Shown here one piece after another: positions 35,901-43,830 of a stretch of DNA of 64,000 bases. The notes under the pieces were generated by a model, which worked only from the letters and a program-made list of their open reading frames with translations, was not told the origin of the DNA and did not search any database. Each line of letters starts with the position of its first letter. Within the stretch, counting starts at the first letter, position 1. Both the position numbers and the translations under genes were made by a program. Source of the DNA: an uncultured Bacteroidales bacterium (lineage in GTDB: Bacteria > Bacteroidota > Bacteroidia > Bacteroidales > UBA932); assembly GCA_949286415.1 (NCBI GenBank), contig CASEBV010000018.1:33543-97542 (forward strand), written 5' to 3'.

Positions 35901-37310
35901 AAAATCTGCCGTTCCGTCTATGACGACTTCAAGGACATGGCGGCTGAGAGAAACATGGAGATGCTGCTGACGCATTCTGTGGATTCACTTATGGTCTGGG
36001 GTGATGCCGGCCGTCTTGAGGCTCTTGTCTACAACCTGATGTCCAATGCCTTCAAATATACTTCGGACGGGGGACGGATAGAGCTTGCCCTGTATTACAG
36101 GGACGGGGAGAATGAATTCACGATAATGGTGAAAGACAATGGTATAGGAGTACCGAAAGACAAGCATGCGGCCATATTCGAACAGTTCGTCCAGGCTTCC
36201 GGTTCCACTTTCCGCGGCATGGCAAGCAGCGGGATAGGCCTGTCGTTCTGCAAGGAAATTGTCGAGATGCACGGCGGAAAGATTTGGGTCGAGAGCGTTG
36301 AAGGCAAGGGTTCGGAGTTCTTCGTGACATTGCCGGCGGACAGGGACCATTTCACAGAGGAGACCGCAGAAATCATAGAGGAAGACAAGGGGACCGGAGA
36401 TGCCGAGGAGTCATACGGACTCAGCAAGTTCAGGCTCAAGCCGACATATCCCGCCGGCTCTCTCAAGGTCCTGGTCGTTGAGGACAATGCCGAACTCAAG
36501 GTGTACATATACAATTGTCTCATAAACCGGTATGAGGTCCGGGATGCCGCAAACGGGAAGGAGGCGCTTCAGATTATCGCAGACGGCTGGGTGCCGGACA
36601 TGATTGTCACGGACCTGATGATGCCGGAAATGGACGGGATTGAACTCATAAACCGAATCAGGGGAGACTTCAATACCAGTCATATACCAATAATAATGAT
36701 TACCGCGAGGCATGAGAATGACACACATCTGAAGGCCATGAAATACGGGGCCGACGGCTATATAGCCAAGCCGTTCACAATGGAGCTTCTGACGGCCAGG
36801 ATGGAGAATCTTCTGGAGCGGCGCCGCGCCCTTGTCTCAAGGATGTCCGCCATGTCAGCCGCACAGGAAGAGGGCAGTCATTCCCGGGAAGGAGCCGGGA
36901 CCCGCAAGGTGGAGTTCTCTCCGGACGAGATTGTCATCACCGACAGGGACGGGGAACTGATCAAGAAAGTCATGAAATGGCTCGAGGAGAATGTGTCGGA
37001 CTCTGAGGTCACCGTCGACAATCTTGCCGGCTATGTCGGGATGGGCAGGACTTCCATGTACAACAAGCTCAAAGGGCTCACCGGCAAGTCTCCGGTGGAG
37101 CTCATTCAGGAATTCCGCCTGGAAAAGGCCACATATTACCTCAGGAGCGGCCAGTATTCCGTATCCGAGACTTCATATAAGGTCGGCTTTTCGGATCCCG
37201 GATATTTCAGCAGGACATTCAAGAAAAAATACGGGATTTCCCCGGCTGATTATATCAAGGCGCACAGACATTCGGCCGCGTCAGCCAAAGATTCAACAGG
37301 AGTATTATGA
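32934..37310 (+). CDS. Hybrid two-component system (HTCS) sensor/regulator of the pectin locus
   Basis: A 1458-residue single-chain sensor and transcription factor. A signal peptide (MVRKSTMLSVILLPVLLLAV) is followed by a periplasmic two-propeller sensor of Reg_prop blades (EDGLSHNSIADIHQDRTGYIWLCT and many similar, with repeated GxxWxGT-like ends) and a Y_Y_Y domain (LSYSYKLEGYDKKWISG). One membrane helix lies near 875-893. Then come HisKA with phospho-acceptor His 921 (FFTNISHELRTPLTLIL), HATPase (VYNLMSNAFKYTSDGG; DNGIGVPKD; GIGLSFCKEIVEMHGG), a receiver with phospho-acceptor Asp 1227 (VTDLMMPEMDG) and an AraC-type DNA-binding domain (residues about 1345-1450). It sits inside the pectinase cluster and would activate it on sensing pectin oligosaccharide. 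Confidence 0.96.
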   Translation: MVRKSTMLSVILLPVLLLAVPALPVSSAPLNCIFEHYSSEDGLSHNSIADIHQDRTGYIWLCTWYGLSRFDGNTFVNYSILPGDYTKLSHNRLLSIDEDSLGYLWITTYDYRLFRFDPVNEKFAAVPDDIPGAGLKNLHVNMFHCDAAGNVWVSFHDAGLCRISPDLSAAVFFQVGANEIGKDVKSIYEDSEGVIYAVSENGIFAIENDIPVLISRTGGIAGFTEFGGNLYFLSDENLLVLEKKTGKQHKVDMAPYDAGRATSLSLTGGQDKSLFVGFSDNAVAEVDTSDFSLEVHRTRMGRVRYLFPDSGGLLWIATDRTGIWSWNPSREKFRHYEHSRNVRSYYADTLAMVREHDGQLWIKMNNYGFGYYDRDNDSIVPLNNVKEQKDSRFMNGVACFEVDRTGVVWLSTADRGLERVTVITPRLDVIVPPSRSADPLSASEIRAIMRDRDGNVWVANKSSELFIYSPDMSVCRRFPGSETFGNIYSIFQDSSSNVWLGTKGDGLLRLSPDGSGGFGVSRFRHDAADPASLSSNSIYSVAQDREGRIWVGTYGDGLCMLPSPDATGFCTAYGDFPDYPLESGDRVRYVHCMDDGRMLVATVGGLIWFWPQDNPELIEFHTVRKVPGDSRSLGNNDIIYIFDDNSGGTWLCTFGGGADRIRFDGDDVSFDVTGANEGLSSNIVLSGVCAGNGDIWLASETGISRISQADGRITNFSQYDGVVPATFSEAACAVTEDGSLLFGTYNNVYMVDPADFVYKKEPADLTISGVSIDGKRVPVAGEIEIPHDYSFFRIDFSALNYRVQERLSYSYKLEGYDKKWISGQSSSAVYSRIPQGRYVFKVSASPSHGEGDDAEVVSVNVRVRPSVWTCTAAKVIYAAVFLLVSWLLARMLLTSMRLRNDMKLEQNLNELKARFFTNISHELRTPLTLILGGIDEVRKNIPPGDKSEYGVNLVWKNARRMMTLVDQLLDIRRIVNGKMRLRVTEFDIVKICRSVYDDFKDMAAERNMEMLLTHSVDSLMVWGDAGRLEALVYNLMSNAFKYTSDGGRIELALYYRDGENEFTIMVKDNGIGVPKDKHAAIFEQFVQASGSTFRGMASSGIGLSFCKEIVEMHGGKIWVESVEGKGSEFFVTLPADRDHFTEETAEIIEEDKGTGDAEESYGLSKFRLKPTYPAGSLKVLVVEDNAELKVYIYNCLINRYEVRDAANGKEALQIIADGWVPDMIVTDLMMPEMDGIELINRIRGDFNTSHIPIIMITARHENDTHLKAMKYGADGYIAKPFTMELLTARMENLLERRRALVSRMSAMSAAQEEGSHSREGAGTRKVEFSPDEIVITDRDGELIKKVMKWLEENVSDSEVTVDNLAGYVGMGRTSMYNKLKGLTGKSPVELIQEFRLEKATYYLRSGQYSVSETSYKVGFSDPGYFSRTFKKKYGISPADYIKAHRHSAASAKDSTGVL

Positions 37311-37379
37311 AGAAATACGGATTCAACATGAATATTATGAAGAAAGACAGATTCAACAGGCATATGAAGAAATTACCGG
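37291..37379 (+). repeat. Triple 30-bp tandem repeat over a start codon
   Basis: Three head-to-tail units (37291-37320, 37321-37350, 37351-37379, the last one base shorter and more diverged), each beginning ATTCAACA and containing ATGAAGAAA. The first unit holds the HTCS stop and the first ATG of the next gene (37307); the others hold in-frame ATGs at 37337 and 37364. So start codons and AG-rich upstream bases are repeated. Confidence 0.9.
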
Positions 37380-39817
37380 CTGCTGTATTGTCTGCCGCGG
37401 CCTTCCTCGCCGTAGTCCTGCCTTCGGCTTCCGCATGCATGGGGGCTGCAGAAAAGGATTTCGGCTTCATAAGGGACATTGAGCCGTATTCTGTGAAGAT
37501 GATGCTTTCGGAAATGGCCCGGAATCCGCATGCCACATGGCTTGACGGGCGCCAGGGACAGTTGAAATGGAACTACACCACCGGCCTGGAACTGCTTTCT
37601 TTCCTGGATGTGGCGGAGCGCTATGATCTCGGCTATGCCGGGGATTATGTCCGCGAGTGGGCCGATACCATGGCGACGGAGGATGGCAAGGTATACAAAT
37701 ACAGGAAAGAGGCCTATAATGTGGACCATATCTGTCCGGCACGCATATATTTCCGCCTTTACGAGGACACCGGAGACAAAAAATACAGGAGGGTGCTGCG
37801 CAATATACGCGGGCAGCTTGACACCCAGCCGAGGACGGAGGACGGCATATTCTGGCACAAGCAGATATATCCTCATCAGGTATGGCTCGACGGCCTTTAC
37901 ATGGCACAGCCTTTTTATGCGGAATACACGAAGAAATTTTCACCGAGGGCAGAAAGGGATTCCCTTTACCATGACATTGCAGGGCATTTCAAGGGCGCTG
38001 CAGAGCATACATACGACCCGGCCACCGGGCTGTTCCGCCATGCGTGGGACGAATCCCGCTCCATGTTCTGGGCTGATACTCTGACTGGACAGTCCGCCCA
38101 TGCGTGGGGAAGGGCCTGCGGATGGTATGCTCTTGCCCTGACGGAGACCCTTGACTATTTCCCGGAGAAGCATCCTGACAGGAAGGAGCTCATCGGACAG
38201 TTCCGTTATCTCATGGACGCGGTACGGAAATATGCAGACCCCGTCACCGGGATGTGGTATCAGGTACTGGACTCGCCGGGCAGGGAAGGAAACTATCTTG
38301 AAGCGACAGCTTCTTCCATGTTTGTCTATGCGGCATTGAAAGGTGTCCGCATGGGTTATCTTGACAGTTCGTGGAGGGAGTATTCACGGGATCTTTACAA
38401 CCGTTTCGTGGATACTTTCGTCAGGGAAAATCCTGACGGTACCATTTCCCTCACATCGTGCTGCTCGGTGGCCGGACTCGGCGGCAAGGAGATGCGTGAC
38501 GGCACATACGCATATTATCTCAGCGAGCCTGTCATTGACAATGACTGCAAGGGAGTCGGACCGTTCATCTGGGCCTCACTCGAATATGAGGCAGCATACA
38601 ATGTTGATTATATATTTGATGGGCAATATATTGCCGGAGGTCTGCCTGTGTCGGAGGATTTCGCCCGTATCCCTGCATTTGACGGAGCCCTCGGAGGCGG
38701 AATGTACACTGCAGGAGGCCGTGGCGGAAAGGAATATGTGGTCACATCCCTTGAGGACAGCGAGGAGGAGGGCACTTTCAGGCATGCCGTGAGGGCTGAA
38801 GGACCAAGGATCGTGAAATTTGCCGTCAGCGGGGACATTCATCTCAAGTCCACGCTCAAGATAGAGAACCCGTACATAACCATTCTCGGGCAGACGGCTC
38901 CAGGCGAAGGCATCACCATCCGCGACCACGGGGTGTATATCGGCACTGACGAGGTCATCATCCGCTATCTCCGTTTCCGGATGGGATCCGCTTCCAGGGA
39001 TGAGAATGACGCCTTGGGCTCAAGGCATAACAACAACATCATCATCGACCATTGCTCCATCAGCTGGGCGACGGATGAAAACGCCTCTTTCTATGCCAAC
39101 AGCAATGCCACCATCCAGTGGTGCATAATTTCAGAGGCTCTGAACAGTTCTATCCACAGGAAGGGGGAGCACGGCTACGGAGGCATCTGGGGCGGCCGCA
39201 ATGTCACTTTCCATCACAACATCATAGCCCACAACAACAGCCGCAACCCGCGTTTCGACCATCCTGCCGTATATGAAGGCACCGACCTGCTTTTCCGTCG
39301 GGGAACCGTCGAATTCGTCAACAATATAGTCTACAACTGGGGTATGAAAGCCATCTACGGCGGTGAGGAAGGATGGTTCAATGTCATAGGCAACCTTTTC
39401 AAGGCAGGTCCCGGCACGAAGAACCTTGACGGGAGATATGTGGAGATTTCCACTTCCGAAAGCACATCCATGATTCCCGGTTCTTTTTACATAAAGGACA
39501 ATGTCTATGATGTTTCGGCCGTAAGGGAAGGAAACAGGCTCGGCAAGAAGCCTGATGAAGGGAAAATTGAAAGATATGCTTCAGAATACGAAAATGTTTC
39601 GCCAGCAGAACCGTTTGCCTGCCGGAACCCTCTCTCTCCTGCCCCTGTAATGAAGGAATACAAGGCAATACTGAAGTCTGCAGGGGCTTCCGCCAGCCGT
39701 GATGCCATAGACAGCAGGATAGTAAAGGAAATAAAGACCGGCACCGCCTCATTCAAAGGCTCCGTGACCGGCATTCCGGGCATCATCGATTCCGAAAATG
39801 ATGTGATTGCTGACTGA
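37307..39817 (+). CDS. Fusion enzyme: GH105 unsaturated glucuronyl hydrolase plus PL1 pectate lyase
   Basis: An 836-residue protein joining two enzymes. Residues about 45-430 are GH105, which cleaves the unsaturated uronic acid left at the non-reducing end by lyases: LDGRQGQLKWNYTTGLELL, WLDGLYMAQPFYAEY (Asp 195 expected catalytic), HAWGRACGWYALALTE and FVRENPDGTISLTSCCSVAGLGG. Residues about 445-835 are a PL1 lyase: GGGMYTAGGRGGKEYVVTSL, ITILGQTAPGEGITI, DEVIIRYLRFRMG, NIIIDHCSISWATDENASFY, HGYGGIWGG and NPRFDH. The likely true start is the third ATG (37364), which gives a normal signal peptide MKKLPAAVLSAAAFLAVV; earlier ATGs only add repeat-encoded residues. No lipobox, so it is probably periplasmic. 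Confidence 0.92.
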   Translation: MKKYGFNMNIMKKDRFNRHMKKLPAAVLSAAAFLAVVLPSASACMGAAEKDFGFIRDIEPYSVKMMLSEMARNPHATWLDGRQGQLKWNYTTGLELLSFLDVAERYDLGYAGDYVREWADTMATEDGKVYKYRKEAYNVDHICPARIYFRLYEDTGDKKYRRVLRNIRGQLDTQPRTEDGIFWHKQIYPHQVWLDGLYMAQPFYAEYTKKFSPRAERDSLYHDIAGHFKGAAEHTYDPATGLFRHAWDESRSMFWADTLTGQSAHAWGRACGWYALALTETLDYFPEKHPDRKELIGQFRYLMDAVRKYADPVTGMWYQVLDSPGREGNYLEATASSMFVYAALKGVRMGYLDSSWREYSRDLYNRFVDTFVRENPDGTISLTSCCSVAGLGGKEMRDGTYAYYLSEPVIDNDCKGVGPFIWASLEYEAAYNVDYIFDGQYIAGGLPVSEDFARIPAFDGALGGGMYTAGGRGGKEYVVTSLEDSEEEGTFRHAVRAEGPRIVKFAVSGDIHLKSTLKIENPYITILGQTAPGEGITIRDHGVYIGTDEVIIRYLRFRMGSASRDENDALGSRHNNNIIIDHCSISWATDENASFYANSNATIQWCIISEALNSSIHRKGEHGYGGIWGGRNVTFHHNIIAHNNSRNPRFDHPAVYEGTDLLFRRGTVEFVNNIVYNWGMKAIYGGEEGWFNVIGNLFKAGPGTKNLDGRYVEISTSESTSMIPGSFYIKDNVYDVSAVREGNRLGKKPDEGKIERYASEYENVSPAEPFACRNPLSPAPVMKEYKAILKSAGASASRDAIDSRIVKEIKTGTASFKGSVTGIPGIIDSENDVIAD

Positions 39818-39854
39818 AAATGGCGATGTCTGTCTTAATTTGGGATAATCATTG

Positions 39855-39862
39855 TATTTTTG
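39855..39862 (+). promoter_or_regulatory. Promoter -7 box of the PL1 lipoprotein genes
   Basis: TATTTTTG, a perfect TAnnTTTG, 27 bases before the start at 39889. An upstream in-frame ATG at 39820 precedes this box and so is unlikely to be used. No good -33 match. Confidence 0.5.
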
Positions 39863-39888
39863 CCGGACGACAGACAAAAATAAGGAAT

Positions 39889-41730
39889 ATGAGGAGATCT
39901 GCACATCTGCTATTTTACATTTTCTTTTTTCTGTTCCTGACAGGATGTCAGGAACATGGGCCGGAAAGCGGCATGGTGCTTTCCGTTCCGGGCAACTTTG
40001 CAGGGACTGTTTCCGGAGAAACTTCACTTACATTCTCTTGGGATCCTGTGGAAGGTGCGTCACAGTATTATGCATCCCTGACAAATGCGTATGATGAGAC
40101 AAGTGTCGGGGATCCGGTATTCGTGACGGAGTCGTCGGTTACATTCGAAGGTCTGGAGAAAGGATTTTCCTATGTGTGCCGTGTCCGGGCCATAGGCGGG
40201 ATGGAATATTCGGAATTTCTGGTGTCAGATGCAGTCTATCTTCCTGATCCTGAGTATGAGTCATTCAAAATGCCCGCCTCGGAAGATGAACACGGTCTGA
40301 CTCTCGCTTTCCCTGGTGCGGAAGGCGGCGGAATGCATGTCACAGGCGGCCGGGGAGGAGCGGTGATCCATGTCACGAATACGAATGACAGCGGGGAAGG
40401 CTCTCTGAGGGAAGCTCTGAACACTTCCGGCTCCAGGACAGTGGTATTTGACGTTGCGGGACGGATAGACCTGCAGTCAGAACTGCGGATCAGTGAAGGA
40501 AACCTCACCATAGCCGGTCAGACAGCCCCGGGACAGGGAATCTGCATCAGCGGCTATCCTGTGGCGGTGGATGCTGACAATGTCATCATCCGTTTCCTGC
40601 GTTTCCGCCTCGGGGATGTCAATGCCGCTTCCGCTGCAGTTGCTGATACCCTTACCTCCGTCTACGGACATTACCGTGACGGCATCATCATAGACCATTG
40701 CTCTATGTCGTGGGGACTTGACGGCTGTGCATCCTTCTATGCCAATACCGATTTCACCATGCAATGGTGCATGGTATATGAGGCCCTGAACAATCCCGCT
40801 TCCTCTGCCGGTGCAGGCCTGCATGGCATGGGCGGCATCTGGGGCGGCAAGAATGCATCATTCCATCACAACCTCCTGGCCCACAACGGCAACGGAAGCC
40901 CCCGCCTTGACTGTCCGGACATGTACGGTGACCATCTTTCCACCCACAGGGGAAATGTGGACATCCGCAACAATGTGATATACAACTGGGGCAGCAATTC
41001 CATGTATGGCGGAGAAGACGGTTCATTCAATGTAATTGACAATTATTTCAAGCCGGGACCTGCATCCGAAGAGGCGGCATGGTTCGTGGATGCCTGGTGG
41101 TATTCTCCGGAATATTCTTCCGGTACGGATTACCCGGACATTTATGTCAGCGGCAACTGGCACTCCGGAAGCTACGCCTCCGACATAAATTCGGACAATT
41201 CGCAGGGTGTCGTATGGCGGGACCAGAGCCAGTATGGGGAAAACCCTTCCTACAGTCTGCAGACTGAACCGTTCAAAATTCTGGCGGATGATGCGACGGC
41301 ATGTTACATGACCGCACATTCTGCTGAAGATGCCTTTACTGCCGTGACCGGATATGCCGGAGCTTCGCTCGTCCGTGACAATGCCGACACAAGGGTGGCT
41401 TCTGAGGCCATGAATGCCAATTCGTCGACATCGAGCAGCAACAACGGCAGTACCAGCGGTCTGATTGATTCCCAGACAGATGCCGGAGGATGGCAGGAAT
41501 ATTCCGCCACTTCAGACGAACTCACTGCCGTGACGGATACGGACGGTGACGGAATGCCGGATGCATTTGAAACTGAATACAGCCTTGATCCGTCAAATGC
41601 CTCCGATGCATCTTCCATGACGCTTGACAACCACGGCCGTTACACCAATCTGGAGATGTATCTCCATTGGCTTGTGCGTGACATCATTTCCGCACAGCAG
41701 GGTGCAAACGGCACATATACTGAACTGTAA
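39889..41730 (+). CDS. PL1 pectate lyase lipoprotein with FN3-like domain (first of two)
   Basis: A 613-residue surface or periplasmic lipoprotein (MRRSAHLLFYIFFFLFLTGC). Residues about 30-120 form a fibronectin III-like domain (TSLTFSWDPVEGASQYYASL; YVCRVRAIGG). The PL1 beta-helix follows: LAFPGAEGGGMHVTGGRGG, LTIAGQTAPGQGICISGY, DNVIIRFLRFRLGD, GIIIDHCSMSWGLDGCASFY, HNLLAHNGNGSPRLDCPD. Compared with its neighbours it has NGSPRLDCP where they have SRNPRFDHP. The C-terminus has DTDGDGMPDAFETEYSLD, a calcium-binding thrombospondin-3-like loop. It would cut de-esterified homogalacturonan by beta-elimination. The next gene starts 21 bases downstream. Confidence 0.92.
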   Translation: MRRSAHLLFYIFFFLFLTGCQEHGPESGMVLSVPGNFAGTVSGETSLTFSWDPVEGASQYYASLTNAYDETSVGDPVFVTESSVTFEGLEKGFSYVCRVRAIGGMEYSEFLVSDAVYLPDPEYESFKMPASEDEHGLTLAFPGAEGGGMHVTGGRGGAVIHVTNTNDSGEGSLREALNTSGSRTVVFDVAGRIDLQSELRISEGNLTIAGQTAPGQGICISGYPVAVDADNVIIRFLRFRLGDVNAASAAVADTLTSVYGHYRDGIIIDHCSMSWGLDGCASFYANTDFTMQWCMVYEALNNPASSAGAGLHGMGGIWGGKNASFHHNLLAHNGNGSPRLDCPDMYGDHLSTHRGNVDIRNNVIYNWGSNSMYGGEDGSFNVIDNYFKPGPASEEAAWFVDAWWYSPEYSSGTDYPDIYVSGNWHSGSYASDINSDNSQGVVWRDQSQYGENPSYSLQTEPFKILADDATACYMTAHSAEDAFTAVTGYAGASLVRDNADTRVASEAMNANSSTSSSNNGSTSGLIDSQTDAGGWQEYSATSDELTAVTDTDGDGMPDAFETEYSLDPSNASDASSMTLDNHGRYTNLEMYLHWLVRDIISAQQGANGTYTEL

Positions 41731-41751
41731 TAGATTGAATTGATTTATATT

Positions 41752-43620
41752 ATGAAAAACTTTCATCTGTTCCTTGCCGCAGCACTGCTGCTTTTCCTGT
41801 CCGCATGTCAGGAAGAGGGGCCTGAAACTCCGTCAGGTCCTCTCCCTGCGCCTCAGAATGTGCATTGTACTGATGTCACTTCCACTTCCCTGACATTTGC
41901 ATGGGATGCAGTGGATGGCGCCGAAAGATATGCCGTCAGGCTGAAAAATGCCGATGACGGCACAATAATGGTGACTGAATACGAGACCTCTTTGTCCCAT
42001 GCATTCACAGGCCTTGAAACAGGAACTTCCTACATCTGCATGGTCCGCGCAATTGCCGGAAGCCGTTTCTCGGAATTCACCTCATCTTCAGCCTATACCC
42101 CGTGCGAGAGTACTCCTGATCCCGAGCCGGAACCGGATCCTGACCCTGACCCAGACATGACCGAAGCCTACAGGGCCATGCTTATTCCGTCTGCTGAAGA
42201 TGACCACGGACTCACTCTTGCCTTCCCGGGCGCAGAGGGCGGCGGCATGTACACCACCGGCGGACGCGGCGGCAGGATAATACATGTGACCAATCTGAAC
42301 GACAGCGGGACAGGTTCGCTTCGAGCAGCCGTCGAGGCGACGGGGGCGAGAATCATTGTCTTTGATGTAGCCGGAATAATTGAACTCCAGTCAAAACTGA
42401 GGATCAGAAACGGCAATCTGACTATCGCCGGGCAGACTGCTCCTGGTGACGGAATCTGCATAAAGAATTATGCCACGGTAGTTGAATCGGACAATGTCAT
42501 CATCAGATTCATCCGTTTCCGCCTCGGTGATGAGGGGACCAATACTGATGATGGAGAAGATGCAATCTGGGGACGCAGACAATCCAATATCATAATTGAC
42601 CATTGTTCCATGTCCTGGTCAATAGACGAGTGCGCATCATTTTATGGTAATGAAAACTTTACCATGCAGTGGTGCATCATGACTGAAAGCCTCAGACATT
42701 CGGTTCATGGAAAAGGCAACCACGGATACGGCGGCATCTGGGGAGGGGAGAATGCTTCATTCCACCATAATCTGCTTGCCAACCACGACAGCCGCAACCC
42801 ACGGTTCGACCATCCTGAAATCTATGAGAATCCATCCGACCCTGACCGTCGCGGCAATGTGGACTACCGCAACAATGCAGTCTACAACTGGGGCAGCAAC
42901 AGTACATACGGGGGCGAAGGCGGGCATTTCAACATGGTCGGGAACTATTACAGGCAGGGCCCGGCTTCGCGCGACCGTGCGTATTTCATCGATGCCAACG
43001 GTATCTATACATCGAACGGCACGGATTACGGCTATCCCTATCTCTACATGTACGGCAACCATTATGTCCAGTATCCAGACATGACTGCCGAGGACGGGGT
43101 ATACTGGCATGACCACGGGACAACCACTCCTCCGGATGCTTCAAGGCTTCTTTCCTCCCTCCTTCCGATATCCGGCCCTGACGGCCAGACCGTCTATACT
43201 ACGACGCATTCTGCACAGGATGCCTTTGCGCTGATATGCGAAACCGGCGGGGCTTCCCTTGTCCGGGATGAGGTCGATGACAGGGCCTGCCTTGATGCAC
43301 AGTCAGGCACGGCATCATATCCCGACGGCGGCAACGGCAGTGAAGGAGGAATAGTCGACACCCCTTCGGCAGTCGGCGGATGGCCCGAATATTCGGCCGA
43401 CACGGAAAATGAGGCCAATGACAAGACCGACACCGACGGGGACGGAATCCCGGACTGGTTCGAAGAAAAGTTCGGCCTTGACACTGAGTCCGATGATTCC
43501 AAGGCCATGACGATTGACATCAAGGGAAGGTATACCAACATTGAGATGTACCTTCATTATCTTGTGCGCGACATAGTGGCGTCACAGGCTGGGAACGGCA
43601 TATACACGGCTCTTGATTGA
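41752..43620 (+). CDS. PL1 pectate lyase lipoprotein with FN3-like domain (second of two)
   Basis: A 622-residue paralogue of the preceding gene, with signal MKNFHLFLAAALLLFLSAC, an FN3-like domain (residues about 30-115) and an Asp/Pro/Glu-rich linker at about 120-135. The PL1 domain is intact: AFPGAEGGGMYTTGGRGG, LTIAGQTAPGDGICI, NVIIRFIRFRLGDE, NIIIDHCSMSWSIDECASFY, HGYGGIWGG, HDSRNPRFDHPE. It also ends in a DTDGDGIPDWFEEKFGLD calcium loop. Differences between the two paralogues around the substrate cleft suggest different preferences for methylation or chain length, an inference. A strong bidirectional terminator follows. Confidence 0.94.
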   Translation: MKNFHLFLAAALLLFLSACQEEGPETPSGPLPAPQNVHCTDVTSTSLTFAWDAVDGAERYAVRLKNADDGTIMVTEYETSLSHAFTGLETGTSYICMVRAIAGSRFSEFTSSSAYTPCESTPDPEPEPDPDPDPDMTEAYRAMLIPSAEDDHGLTLAFPGAEGGGMYTTGGRGGRIIHVTNLNDSGTGSLRAAVEATGARIIVFDVAGIIELQSKLRIRNGNLTIAGQTAPGDGICIKNYATVVESDNVIIRFIRFRLGDEGTNTDDGEDAIWGRRQSNIIIDHCSMSWSIDECASFYGNENFTMQWCIMTESLRHSVHGKGNHGYGGIWGGENASFHHNLLANHDSRNPRFDHPEIYENPSDPDRRGNVDYRNNAVYNWGSNSTYGGEGGHFNMVGNYYRQGPASRDRAYFIDANGIYTSNGTDYGYPYLYMYGNHYVQYPDMTAEDGVYWHDHGTTTPPDASRLLSSLLPISGPDGQTVYTTTHSAQDAFALICETGGASLVRDEVDDRACLDAQSGTASYPDGGNGSEGGIVDTPSAVGGWPEYSADTENEANDKTDTDGDGIPDWFEEKFGLDTESDDSKAMTIDIKGRYTNIEMYLHYLVRDIVASQAGNGIYTALD

Positions 43621-43684
43621 TTTTCCGGACAGGAGCGGGCCGCATCTGCAGCACTTTGCCGATATGTGTCGTTACCGTACACGG

Positions 43685-43730
43685 AAAAATTGTCGCAATG
43701 TTAAAAAATACAAGCATTGCGACAATTTTT
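43685..43730 (+). terminator. Strong terminator after the PL1 genes
   Basis: A perfect 16-bp stem (43685-43700 with 43715-43730) with a 14-base loop. One arm starts with five A and the other ends with five T, so it can work in either direction. It separates the lyase genes from susCD. Confidence 0.9.
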
Positions 43731-43755
43731 CGCATATTGCATTGTCATTAATAGG

Positions 43756-43763
43756 TAATTTCG
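43756..43763 (+). promoter_or_regulatory. Promoter -7 box of susC
   Basis: TAATTTCG, one mismatch to TAnnTTTG, 67 bases before the susC start and just after the terminator hairpin. TTG occurs at 43737 and 43742, somewhat closer than usual. Confidence 0.45.
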
Positions 43764-43830
43764 CATATCCGTTGATGTCAAAAGGCAAAAACAATAACCA
43801 AATAACAAATACTAACCAAATAGTTCTTTT

